From Polyangiaceae bacterium (GTDB taxonomy: Bacteria > Myxococcota_A > Polyangia > Polyangiales > Polyangiaceae), in contig JADJRH010000011.1 of the NCBI GenBank assembly GCA_016712345.1, positions 2,232,001 to 2,296,000 of the forward strand: a stretch of DNA of 64,000 nt, read 5' to 3'. The position numbers and the translations under genes were made by a program. The first letter of the stretch is position 1. Each line of letters begins with the position of its first letter. Shown one piece after another: positions 1 through 8,653 of the stretch. The notes under the pieces are model-generated. The model did not search any database. It saw nothing but the letters and a program-made list of their open reading frames with translations, and had not been told where the DNA came from.

Positions 1-3000
1 CACAGAAGGTGTTGCCACACACGGCGCCTCCGCCGGCACCGCTGGATCCGCACATGCAGTCCTGCGGACAAGTCATGCAGTCTTCGGTGGCGATATCGCA
101 GATGCCGTTGCCGCAGCAGCAATCCGCGGCGCATGAAAGACAGGTTTCACCGCCGTCGCAGGTGCCATCGCCGCACGATCCACCGCCGCTGCTGGAAGAG
201 GAGCAGATCCCGCAGTCGGCGGGGCAACTCATACAGTCTTCGGAAGCCATGTCGCAAACCAAGTCGCCGCAGCAGCAATCGCCCGGACAGTTGGCGCAGG
301 TTTCAAACATGTCGCAGATGTTGTTTCCGCAATTGCACGAACCGCAGTCGTTCGGACAAGAAGTGCATGTTTCTGTACCTGTGCACTGACCGTCACCGCA
401 ACCCTGACATTGCCCGGCGCTGCACATGTTTCCACATTCACAGCCGTTGCCGGTGAAGTTGTCGCAGTTGGTAAAGTTGGGGTCACATGCAGAGATTACG
501 CACGAGCCGCTGTTACAAGACTCAACCGCATTGGGTAGAACGCACGGGTTGCCGCAGCTGCCGCAATCCATGAGGGTGTTGAGCGCTGTTTCGCAACCGT
601 TGCTAAATAGCCCGTCACAGTTGCCGAAGCCGGGAGCGCAGGTGATGTCGCAGCTCCCGCCGTTGCACGACGCAACACCGTTGATATTGGCGCACTGATT
701 TCCGCAAGCGCCGCAGTTTTGGATGGTCAGACCGTTGACTTCACACCCATCGGCCGTGTTGCCATTGCAGTTCAAAAAGTCGGGATTGCACTGTCCCAAT
801 TGACAACTGCTCGGTGGACTGCAGAAAGCGCCCGCGTTGGGGAAGGAGCAGGCGGATGCGCACGAGCCGCAGTGGGGTGGAGTATAAATGTCGGTTTCGC
901 AGCCGTCTGCGGCGCTGCCATTGCAGTTTCCGAATCCGTTGTTGCACGACTGGACAGTGCATTGTCCACTGACACATTGGCCGGTGCCGTTGGCCGGATT
1001 ACAAGTGTTGCCGCACTGACCGCAGTTGAGGTTGCTTGTGGCGAGTTGCGTTTCACACCCATCGGCAAGGTCATTATTGCAGTTTGCGAACCCGGGTAGA
1101 CAGCTCACAAAAGTGCATGTGCCCGAGGCACACGACGTGGACGCGTTGTTGATGGAACAGACAGCGTTGCACGCGCCGCAATGGGAATTGGAAGTGAGCG
1201 TTTGCTCACATCCGTCGTTGACGTTGCCGTTGCAGTTGTCCCAACCCATTTCACAGCTGAGTTGGCAGATCGCGGGAGTACCGGAGCAGGAAGGTGTCGC
1301 GTGGAATGTGCTGCATGCGTTTCCACAAGCGCCGCAGTTATTGGTTGTGTTGAGTTGAGTTTCACACATTCCGTCGCCGTTGCAGTCGCCGGTTCCGGGG
1401 TTGCAGTTTGTACTGCCGCAGACGCCGTTTGTGCAAAATGGCGAACCCCCGTTGGCGGGGCAGACAACGCCGCACGCGTTGCAGTTATTGGGATTGGTCT
1501 TGAGATTTGTTTCACACCCGTTGCCGTCGATTGCGTCGCAATCGCCGAATCCGGGGAGGCACATGGGTTTACAGTCCCCATTGTTACAAGTGACGTTGCT
1601 CGCGTTTGTGGCATTACAGACGTTTCCACACGCCCCGCAGTTGTTGATGTTGCTCCCAAGCTGCACTTCACAGCCGTTGTTTTGCATTCCATCGCAGTCT
1701 GCAAAACCGTTGTTGCAGGTGCCGATCTGACAATTGCCGCCGTTACAAACGGCCGTTGCGTTGGCGAAAGAGCAAACCTTCCCGCACATCCCGCAGTGAT
1801 TTAGACTTTGCGTGAGATCGGTTTCACAACCGGGGCCGCCGTGCAATCACCCTTACCGCCGGCGCACGATTCGATCCGCACATTACAGCTTCACACTTTG
1901 GAACGGCGTTGGGTGGAGAACACGGCGAGTCGCACGAGCCGCAGTTGGCGAGCGATGTGGTAACATCCACCTCGCATCCGTCGGAGAGAACGTTGTTGCA
2001 GTTACCAAACCCAATATTGCACATGTCAAACTGGCATGTTCCCGAGTCACATGTTGCCTGTGCGTTGGCAAATGCTCCGGCGCAGCTTGTTGAGCAATTT
2101 CCGCAGTGATTTGGGTCGGTATTGTTGTTTGATTCACACCCGTCTTCGGCCATTAGATTGCAGTCAGAATACGGGCTGTTGCAGTCTTCTACAGCGCATA
2201 GCCCACCGACGCACGCCGGAGTGCCATTGGCCACCGTACAGGGCGTATTGCACTTGCCGCAGTTTGCGATGCTGGTGTCGGTGCTGACTTCACACCCGTT
2301 TCCTTTTGACAGATCCTGGTCGCAGTCGGCGTGGCCTGGATTACAACTTTGGAAAACGCATCCGCCGTCTAGACAGATCCAATTGGTAGAGTCGGACGGG
2401 ACGCACGGGTCATTACAAGCCCCGCAGTTTTGGACATCTTTGCTAACGTTCAGACACTTGTCTGAGCAACATTCCCAATCGCTGTTGGGGCATGGAGCGC
2501 CGGCGTCACAACCGGGCAAACACGTCCCTTCCATGCACTTTGACCCCGGTGGGCATTTTTTGCTCGCGTCGCACTCAACACAAAGGTGAGATTCAACATT
2601 GCATTTGAGTGGGGTTGTTGCGCCGTTGGAATTGCAGTCACCGTCGTTGGCACATCCGATAAAACACGACTTGGTGGCGTCACAGTAGAGCCCAAAGTCA
2701 CAGTTATCGTTGGGACCGGGAAGGCACTCAACACACGTCTTTGTTTCAGGGTCGCACTTGGGACCAACTTGGGAGTCGACGCAGTTGGCGTCGACGGTGC
2801 ACTCTCCCATGGTGCCGCCCGTACCGCCGCCGCCCTTCCCGGCGGTGCCGGTGGTTCCGCCGACGGCTCCGGTGCCGGCTGTTCCACCGGTCCCCGACGA
2901 GGTGAGTTCACGGTCTGAGATGCCCCAGATGTCGGCGCAGGCGCCCATGGAGACAACAACAAGCAGCACAAGCAGACTGGCTGCGCCGCGATGGATGGTC

Positions 3001-3029
3001 GCAAGGCGCGTGTTGGACCGAGTCCCCAT
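1..3029 (-). CDS. Cys-rich repeat lipoprotein, 3' end beyond the window, two apparent frameshifts
   Basis: Probable surface lipoprotein of unknown function. The start ATG at 3029 follows an AGGA-type ribosome site. Residues 1-31 form a signal peptide ending in a lipobox-like M-G-A-C, followed by a Gly/Thr-rich linker. The rest is a tandem array of about 40-residue units of the form C-x-x-G-x-x-x-C-(D/N)-...-G-C-E-(T/V)-...-N-C-G-x-C. It changes near position 500 to shorter units of the form CGDGxCxxxExCxxCxxDC. The first frame closes at 1824, yet the repeat pattern continues without a break in the other frames to the window edge. The pattern is restored by adding one base near 1885 and one near 1837, so I read this as a single gene. 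Arrays of this type are common in Polyangia and are sometimes misnamed tryptophan synthase alpha chain; nothing here suggests such an enzyme. Confidence 0.8.
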
Positions 3030-3201
3030 GGATTCCTCACAACTAAAAAAAAGAAGCTTACTTGAGCGAGCCTACCAGAGCGCGATGATTATTCGGAGCC
3101 ATTTGACCCAAAAACCACCGGGCTCTACGTCTGATGCGCGACGACGGGCGAAGGTTCCGGCGCTGGAACTGCGACAGAATCGTGCTGTGGTGACCGAGTA
3201 C

Positions 3202-4209
3202 TTATGGGGCTGCGAAAGGGGCCACGACGAAACGATCGTCTTCTCCGTCGAGCGCGCCCGCCAAAACCCGCAGCTCGACGCCGTTACAGGCAAGCCGCAG
3301 GACGTCGGAATCGGATGATTTTTTGCAGGCCGGGTCTTTGCCAACCCGTCGGGAAAATATGTTTTGGGCGAGGTCAACCGCGCTTTCAGCACCGCGAAGT
3401 TTGGCCTCGGGATCGTCGGCCGACGCGCTTCGAGCGGTGACAGTTTCGTCGATGCGAAGGAAAAGATCCGGGCCGCCGATGTGTACACTGAGTGGTTTGC
3501 CGGCTTCATCCTGCCACATGGCAACTTCAACAAGAGCCTGCCGCTCCTGCGGGGTGCCGTCTTCGATTGCGCGGTAGTCAAGTTGCAGGAGCTTCTTGCA
3601 AACACGGGCTGCACCGACGCCTTTTTTAGTGGGCTTTTTTTGATCTTCCACCCGTTCACAACGCGGCCATGGAAGACCCAGGCTCCAGGGAATGATCAAG
3701 TCGGCTTTGGCAGCTCCAATGGGTAGGTTCCATGCGGAGGGATCCAGGAACAGTCCAATCCAATGTTGGATTCGCTCTCGAACGGCAATGCGACGATTGA
3801 CCTCCCTGAGAACCGATGCGTCGGCCTCTTCGGCGGCGCCCGCCAAGTCGGCATTTTCGGCTTTTGAAAGCGCTCGCAAATCGCGCAGGCGCAATGTGGC
3901 TTCGGCCGCCCTCGGGCCGTGGGGAAGCGCTCTCAGATACGCTTCGAGCCCGGCGGTAGATTCTTTGGCCTTTGCAAAAACAAGCGGTTCGGTTTTTTGG
4001 AAAAAATCCTTCAACTCTGATGTGTACACACCGCTTGGATATTCGGTCAGGTAGCGCTGTGATGCGGCCAGGCGATCTTCTACCGTGGAAGATGCGCGGG
4101 CTCGCCTGTAAAGGCCGTGTTCGGCGGCATCGACGAGGAGGGTTTTACTGTACGCGCACCCGAGTTGAGTAAGCGCGAAAGCCAATGCGATGGGGGCCGA
4201 ATGTTTCAT
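3202..4209 (-). CDS. putative lipoprotein of unknown function
   Basis: I do not recognise this 335-residue protein. The start chosen is ATG 4209, because it overlaps the stop of the upstream gene as ATGA and opens directly on a signal peptide with lipobox L-G-C at about residues 16-18. A longer in-frame start at 4365 would place the signal sequence internally and is less likely. The mature protein is mostly helical in appearance, with an Ala/Glu/Arg-rich segment near residues 75-135 that could be TPR-like. It is the last gene of a three-gene set (4646-5344, 4206-4649, 3202-4209) joined by 4-base overlaps, so all three exported products are probably translationally coupled and work in the envelope. 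Confidence 0.7.
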   Translation of the reverse strand: MKHSAPIALAFALTQLGCAYSKTLLVDAAEHGLYRRARASSTVEDRLAASQRYLTEYPSGVYTSELKDFFQKTEPLVFAKAKESTAGLEAYLRALPHGPRAAEATLRLRDLRALSKAENADLAGAAEEADASVLREVNRRIAVRERIQHWIGLFLDPSAWNLPIGAAKADLIIPWSLGLPWPRCERVEDQKKPTKKGVGAARVCKKLLQLDYRAIEDGTPQERQALVEVAMWQDEAGKPLSVHIGGPDLFLRIDETVTARSASADDPEAKLRGAESAVDLAQNIFSRRVGKDPACKKSSDSDVLRLACNGVELRVLAGALDGEDDRFVVAPFAAP

Positions 4210-4649
4210 GGCGAATCGCACTTGGGTAGGTTGGTTGAACCGTCGGGTGCTCCACCGTCGTCGCACGGAGGGCAAAAGTTGCATTCCGTTGGAATGGTGG
4301 GCTGTCCGTCGGACATGTAGAGTTTGTAATCGCCGCATCCCGCAGCGGCCAATGCGTTCAGGCACACTTCGCCGTCGTGCACGAGGGGCCGACAGTCGCG
4401 TGGAAAGTCTGACACCTCAAGTCCGGGTGTACACGCAAGCTCGCAGGCCGCCGTGTCGATGGCGCACTCGTCGCACTTTTGACAGTCAATGGCTTCTTTC
4501 GACTGAAAAAACTTGACCGGGTCCATTTCGTCGGGTGGCTGTCCGCAGCTTCCGATGTCGCCGACGGTGGGGGCGGTTGTAAAAAACACGAGGAGCACGG
4601 CGAGCCGAAACACGGTGGAAGGGCGCACGCGCGAACGGAAGCTTTTCAT
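4206..4649 (-). CDS. small Cys-rich exported protein
   Basis: A 147-residue protein of unknown function. Basic residues at the N-terminus and the hydrophobic run VLLVFF indicate export; I-G-S-C near residue 35 could be a lipobox, otherwise cleavage follows the TAPTVG region. The mature part has about 14 cysteines, several as C-x-x-C pairs (CQKC, CNFCPPC), suggesting a disulfide-rich periplasmic or surface domain or a metal site. Its start overlaps the stop of the gene at 4646-5344 and its stop overlaps the start of the gene at 3202-4209, both as ATGA, so it is the middle member of a coupled operon. Confidence 0.75.
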   Translation of the reverse strand: MKSFRSRVRPSTVFRLAVLLVFFTTAPTVGDIGSCGQPPDEMDPVKFFQSKEAIDCQKCDECAIDTAACELACTPGLEVSDFPRDCRPLVHDGEVCLNALAAAGCGDYKLYMSDGQPTIPTECNFCPPCDDGGAPDGSTNLPKCDSP

Positions 4650-5344
4650 TGCGGAAAAACCTCATGGTCGAGGAGCAACCCAACTTGCAGGCTGACCACA
4701 GGGTAGACCGGGTAGCCGGTTTCTTTTGTGGCAGCGCCGTAGAAAAGATTGCCAATAACCTCGGCGGTGAAAGCTGTTTTTGCCGTGAGGTACACAGCGC
4801 CGCCGACGCCCAGTTCTCCACCGACGCCGGGCGAAGGCGCCAAAATGATTGCCGGACCGAGACGGCCGAAAGCCAGAAATCGATGGGAGGTGCCGCGGTA
4901 CATGGCAGTGTACGCAGGAACCAGCAGCGTTTCTGAAACGCCCGCGAGGGACGTGGTGAGGTTGAGCGCCGCGCCGTGTTTGAGGCCGAAAGCGTTTCCA
5001 ACAGCGAGTGCGATGCCAAAGTCGACATAGGGCGCGGTGACGCTGACGGTTTTTGCGCTTTCGCCGAGCTGGGATTTGAGGCGATAGGGGTTGTTGAAAC
5101 GAAGTCCGTCACCGAAAAACAGCGTGGCGGCCAAATGGTAGGTTGGACCGAGAGGCTTGGAAAAGTCGGGCGTTTGGGCCACTTGTGCAGCCGAAGGTAC
5201 ACCTGAAGAAGCGGGGGAAACGGGCGCCGGGCCTGCCGTGTGTACACTGCTTTCGGCGGGGTTGGGCGCGCGCAACGGCTGTGCGAACGCGGCGCGTGAC
5301 GCAGTGAGGGCTGCGAGAGCGAACGCGATGGGCGACAGGCGCAT
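4646..5344 (-). CDS. predicted outer-membrane beta-barrel-like protein
   Basis: A 232-residue exported protein. The ATG at 5344 is preferred over an upstream ATG at 5419 because it begins a standard signal peptide (MRLSPIAFALAALTA, cleavage near AFA-Q). After a Pro/Ala-rich stretch, the region from about residue 65 to the end has alternating hydrophobic and polar residues with many Gly and aromatic residues and a terminal segment typical of a small beta-barrel. No enzyme motif is visible. It is the first gene of the three-gene overlapping operon, so the two Cys-rich or lipoprotein partners may dock on or be handled by this barrel. Barrel identity is inferred from composition only. Confidence 0.65.
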   Translation of the reverse strand: MRLSPIAFALAALTASRAAFAQPLRAPNPAESSVHTAGPAPVSPASSGVPSAAQVAQTPDFSKPLGPTYHLAATLFFGDGLRFNNPYRLKSQLGESAKTVSVTAPYVDFGIALAVGNAFGLKHGAALNLTTSLAGVSETLLVPAYTAMYRGTSHRFLAFGRLGPAIILAPSPGVGGELGVGGAVYLTAKTAFTAEVIGNLFYGAATKETGYPVYPVVSLQVGLLLDHEVFPQ

Positions 5345-5434
5345 TAAAAGCGCTTGTACCTTTTCTAACGCCCGCGAGGGAGTGTTTTTCAAAGGCGAGT
5401 GGGGTGGCGAGACATCCACGCTGCGGCGCGTTGC

Positions 5435-6589
5435 CTACGTTTTTCGATGCGACGCGCGAGCGGGCTTGGCCGCCGACGGGGAGAGCACGAGGGGGGCACC
5501 CGGATCGGGCGCCGCGCCGAGGATCTTGATTGCCAGTGCCGAGAGTCCACCGGCGAGCGTAGCCGGAGCCGCCCACTCCGACCGATCGTACGGATCGGGA
5601 AGCTGTGTGAATGTTGTTTCGGGCGGAGGCGTGGAAAGCGCCGCCGCGGCGACATGAACCGCGAGGCTCCGGTGGGAAAGCACGTGACGGAGCGGCTTGC
5701 GCGTGACGATGCGCAGCTCGGTTACGGGGAACAAGAACGGCTCGAAAAACGGGCGAGCGTTTTCGAGCGAAGCGGCTTCAAAAAGCGGGGGTTCCCACAT
5801 GCCGCCGAAAAGCCCCTGCGCTTTGCGACGCGCAAGAAGAACTTTGCCGGCATGCCAAACCACGGCAGAGACAATGTTCGCCGGTTTTGGCTTAGCTCGG
5901 GGAGCCGTTATTGGAAGGGTTTCGGTGATGTTTTCGATGCGCGCTTTGCAGAGCTTTTCGAGCGGGCACATTCCGCATGCCGGGCGTGTAGGTGTACACA
6001 AAAGCGCGCCGAGTTCCATGAGGGCCTGATTGAGTACACTTGGTGGTACTGCCGGATCGGCGCGAACGAGACGGGCCGCCGATTGCCAGAAGATCTCCTG
6101 CGCTTCCGGGCTTTTAATGTCGCTTTCGACCTTGTGTACACGCGCCAAAACGCGCGCCACGTTGCCGTCAACAAGCGGCTCGGGAAGGTTGAAAGCGATG
6201 CTGGATACGGCGCCGGCTGTGTACGGTCCAATGCCGGCGAGATCGCGCAACGCCGCCGGATCGCGCGGCACTTCGGCGTTGTGCCGCTCGACCATTTGTT
6301 GCGCGGCGCGCTGAAGGGAGCGGGCGCGACTGTAATAACCAAGGCCCGCCCACAGCGCGAGGACGTCATCAAGGTTGGCTTCCGCGAGGGCGCGCACAGT
6401 GGGGAAGCGCTCAAGGAAGCGCTCGTAGTAGGGGATGACAGTGTCGACTCGCGTTTGCTGAAGCATCACCTCGGAGAGCCAAATTCGATACGGGTCGCGT
6501 GTGCGTCTCCAGGGAAGATCGCGCGCGGCGCGGCCGAACCAAACGGCGAGGTTGTGGGCGATCTGAGCGTCGCGGTCGGGGTTGCGCAT
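5435..6589 (-). CDS. mutY: A/G-specific adenine DNA glycosylase MutY
   Basis: Base-excision repair enzyme that removes adenine mispaired with 8-oxoguanine. The 384-residue product carries the whole family signature: LSEVMLQQT with the catalytic Glu, the helix-hairpin-helix LAGIGPYTAGAV, LVDGNVARVLAR with the conserved Asp, and an iron-sulfur cluster loop CTPTRPACGMCPLEKLC with C-x6-C-x2-C-x5-C spacing. The C-terminal part (after about residue 235) is a NUDIX-like domain with VVWHAGKVLLARR and GLFGGMWEPP, as expected for 8-oxoG recognition. The start is ATG 6589; no strong ribosome site is visible, but the N-terminus matches the family length. It lies 90 bases upstream of the exported-protein operon on the same strand. 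Two GTGTACAC octamers lie inside it. Confidence 0.95.
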   Translation of the reverse strand: MRNPDRDAQIAHNLAVWFGRAARDLPWRRTRDPYRIWLSEVMLQQTRVDTVIPYYERFLERFPTVRALAEANLDDVLALWAGLGYYSRARSLQRAAQQMVERHNAEVPRDPAALRDLAGIGPYTAGAVSSIAFNLPEPLVDGNVARVLARVHKVESDIKSPEAQEIFWQSAARLVRADPAVPPSVLNQALMELGALLCTPTRPACGMCPLEKLCKARIENITETLPITAPRAKPKPANIVSAVVWHAGKVLLARRKAQGLFGGMWEPPLFEAASLENARPFFEPFLFPVTELRIVTRKPLRHVLSHRSLAVHVAAAALSTPPPETTFTQLPDPYDRSEWAAPATLAGGLSALAIKILGAAPDPGAPLVLSPSAAKPARASHRKT

Positions 6590-6658
6590 GGGTGGGCGAT
6601 GGTGGAACGCGGTTATAGAAAAAAAGCAATTTGAGGTGGAGCGCGCTAAGTAAAGTTC

Positions 6659-7453
6659 ATGCCGAATCACGCGCCGCGAGCCCTCGTTTCGCAGCGTACG
6701 CCGCGGAAATGGGTGCGAGCGGTGATGTGTGGCTTTTTGTTTGTCGGCGCGTGCGATGAAAAGCCGAGGCCATGGGCGTCGGGCGAGGGCCCGCCGGCGG
6801 TATTTGCGCAGGCACCGAGCGGGGTGAGCACCGGCCAGACCACCGTGGCCGACGCACCGTTGGACGCTGGTGATGCCGATGTGTCGGCGGCGCCGGGTGT
6901 GTACACAACGGCCGCCGGGACTTCCGCGCCGGCGCCCGGCACCGGTGAGCCTTTTCACCCGGATCACCCGCTGACGCCGGGAGGCCTTTGGGTAACGTGT
7001 CGCGACGCAATGAGCTTGTCGGGTGATCCGCTCAAGGACGTGACACGCATCGGACTGTTGTGCGGCCCGATCACCGGGCTGCGGAGAAAAACGGCGCAGG
7101 CAATTGTGGGCGTGATCGGCGAAAAAGATCCGCCTGTGTACACATCGTTTCGAGTTCAAAAAGGCGCCTGTTACCGCGTTTTTGCTGTTGCGGATGAAGG
7201 TGTGCGCGAGTTGGATGTGGCCGTGCTTTCGAGCAGGCAGGTGCGCGTGGCGGCCGATCACAGCGACGGCCGTGTGGCAGTCGTGCAACCGGATCGTCCG
7301 TTTTGCACGTTTGGAGATGACGTTTTTTCGCTGGAAATTGGGGCGGCGAAAGGTGGCGGTCGATTTGCCGCTGAAGTGTGGGCGATCGGTGAACGCAGGC
7401 GTCCGGGCGAAACAACGGAGCCGTTGGATGAGCCGCCTCTCGACAAGCCTTGA
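6659..7453 (+). CDS. putative lipoprotein of unknown function
   Basis: A 264-residue protein that I cannot assign. The N-terminus has basic residues, then VMCGFLFVGAC, where V-G-A-C is a plausible lipobox at about residues 29-32. A low-complexity Pro/Ala/Gly linker follows to about residue 100. The C-terminal 150 residues look folded, with Cys at CRDAM, LLCGP, GACYRVF and FCTFGDD that could form disulfides in the periplasm. It is transcribed divergently from mutY across a 69-base gap. Two GTGTACAC octamers (6899 and 7136) fall in this gene, both read as Val-Tyr-Thr. Confidence 0.65.
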   Translation: MPNHAPRALVSQRTPRKWVRAVMCGFLFVGACDEKPRPWASGEGPPAVFAQAPSGVSTGQTTVADAPLDAGDADVSAAPGVYTTAAGTSAPAPGTGEPFHPDHPLTPGGLWVTCRDAMSLSGDPLKDVTRIGLLCGPITGLRRKTAQAIVGVIGEKDPPVYTSFRVQKGACYRVFAVADEGVRELDVAVLSSRQVRVAADHSDGRVAVVQPDRPFCTFGDDVFSLEIGAAKGGGRFAAEVWAIGERRRPGETTEPLDEPPLDKP

Positions 7454-7541
7454 TTGACAGCCATAGCGCCCGCCGCTACGACCGCGGCAACTCCCAGCGA
7501 GGCCGGTCAACATTGAGTAGAAACCGCCTTCGGAGGCCGTA

Positions 7542-8069
7542 ATGATCAGCGACGAAGACGAGCCTGAAGGCGCTGCGGACGAGCCCGAGAGGAGCGATGG
7601 TGAACGAAAGCGGCGTTTCGAAGGCGCGCTCTCGGGGATGTTAAAGCGCGCCGTTGAACGGGCTGTTGAAACCGGCGTTGGTCGTCTCGCTGAAGGCCCT
7701 GAAAAGCTCGGGCACTTCGTGGGTGAGATGAAGCTGCCAAAAGAGGTTCTCTCGTATCTCTACACGCAGATCGATGAGACAAAGACCGGGCTCTATCGGG
7801 TGGTCGCCAAAGAAATTCGTGACGTGCTGGAGCACACCGAACTTGCGGATGTACTCACCAAGACACTCACAAAACTGAGTTTTGAGATTCGGACCGAGAT
7901 TCGTTTTGTGCCGAATGAGGCTGCGCCCAAGGCGCCGGCCGAAGGCGAATCTCCGGAAGGTGCGGCCAATCCGTCGCAACCGCCGCCGCAGCAGGGGCTT
8001 CCAAAGCCTGAAGTGACGGCGCACGTTTCTGTAAAAGATCGCTCAAAAGACAAGCCGAAACAGCGCTGA
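7542..8069 (+). CDS. conserved hypothetical protein
   Basis: A 175-residue cytoplasmic-looking protein with no recognised catalytic motif. GGAGG upstream of ATG 7542 supports the start. Residues 1-25 are acidic and disordered, about 30-125 are amphipathic helices (MLKRAVERAVETGVGRL, KEIRDVLEHTELADVLTKTL), and the tail after about 130 is Pro/Lys-rich. The central segment resembles small helical proteins of the polyhydroxyalkanoate-granule or membrane-associated type, but that is only an impression. It is followed 7 bases later by the zinc-ribbon gene at 8077 and is probably co-transcribed with it. Confidence 0.6.
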   Translation: MISDEDEPEGAADEPERSDGERKRRFEGALSGMLKRAVERAVETGVGRLAEGPEKLGHFVGEMKLPKEVLSYLYTQIDETKTGLYRVVAKEIRDVLEHTELADVLTKTLTKLSFEIRTEIRFVPNEAAPKAPAEGESPEGAANPSQPPPQQGLPKPEVTAHVSVKDRSKDKPKQR

Positions 8070-8076
8070 GAGGAAC

Positions 8077-8559
8077 ATGAAGAAGCCGAAGACGGGCGGA
8101 GAGATCGATTCTTACTGCACCAAGTGCAAGCTCGATTTGACCCACCGAATCATCGCGATGGTGGGTGACACCGTGAAGAAGGTGGAATGCAAAACGTGCG
8201 GTTCCCACCACCTCTATCGAAAACCCAAGAGTGAGCGCGACGCGGAAATGGCCGCGGCGGCAAAGGCAGGCAGCGCCGTGAAAAAAACCAAAGCGGACGG
8301 TGCGCCGCGAACTGCATCGGAGCGACACGCGGCGGCTGAACGAGCCGAGCGCGAGCGCGTGAGCACGTGGGAAAAGGCGATCGCCGGGCAACCCACCGGC
8401 GCGTTTAGGCCCTACAGCGTGAAGACTTTGTTCGGCCAAGGTGAGTTGGTGCGCCACGCAAAGTTTGGCGACGGCGTTGTGGCCCGCGTGATCGACCGAG
8501 CCAAGGTGGAGATTCTCTTCCAGGACGGCACGCGCACAATGGCCCACGGCATCGAGTAA
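8077..8559 (+). CDS. zinc-ribbon protein with UvrD/PcrA-tail-like domain
   Basis: A 160-residue protein; GAGGAA precedes ATG 8077. The N-terminus has a four-Cys ribbon (C14 and C17, then C38 and C41 in CKTCGSHH), a Lys/Ala-rich charged linker covers about residues 55-110, and the C-terminal 40 residues contain GELVRHAKFGDGVVARVIDR...VEILFQDG. That last segment matches the Tudor-like fold at the C-terminus of UvrD/PcrA helicases, which contacts RNA polymerase. I infer a small nucleic-acid- or polymerase-associated accessory protein. A hairpin with a T-rich tail follows at 8598-8637. Confidence 0.65.
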   Translation: MKKPKTGGEIDSYCTKCKLDLTHRIIAMVGDTVKKVECKTCGSHHLYRKPKSERDAEMAAAAKAGSAVKKTKADGAPRTASERHAAAERAERERVSTWEKAIAGQPTGAFRPYSVKTLFGQGELVRHAKFGDGVVARVIDRAKVEILFQDGTRTMAHGIE

Positions 8560-8597
8560 ACAACTTTTCGAATCGAACGACGCTGCGTTCGAAGGCG

Positions 8598-8637
8598 CCG
8601 CGCGCTCCGCCACATGGCTCGGGCGCGCGGTATTTTT
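8598..8637 (+). terminator. Rho-independent terminator-like hairpin
   Basis: Arms CCGCGCGC (8598-8605) and GCGCGCGG (8623-8630) pair perfectly around a 17-base loop and are followed by TATTTTT. The hairpin sits between the convergent genes ending at 8559 (+) and 8654 (-); the T tract faces the plus-strand gene. Confidence 0.6.
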
Positions 8638-8653
8638 GCGCGAATAGCTGGGG

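Noticed and set aside
1..3029. Tryptophan synthase alpha chain, a label often attached to such repeats
   Set aside because: There is no TIM-barrel or active-site motif; the sequence is a Cys-rich repeat array.
5399..6634. Open frame of about 410 codons antisense to mutY
   Set aside because: mutY on the minus strand has all catalytic motifs; the plus-strand frame is a GC-rich shadow.
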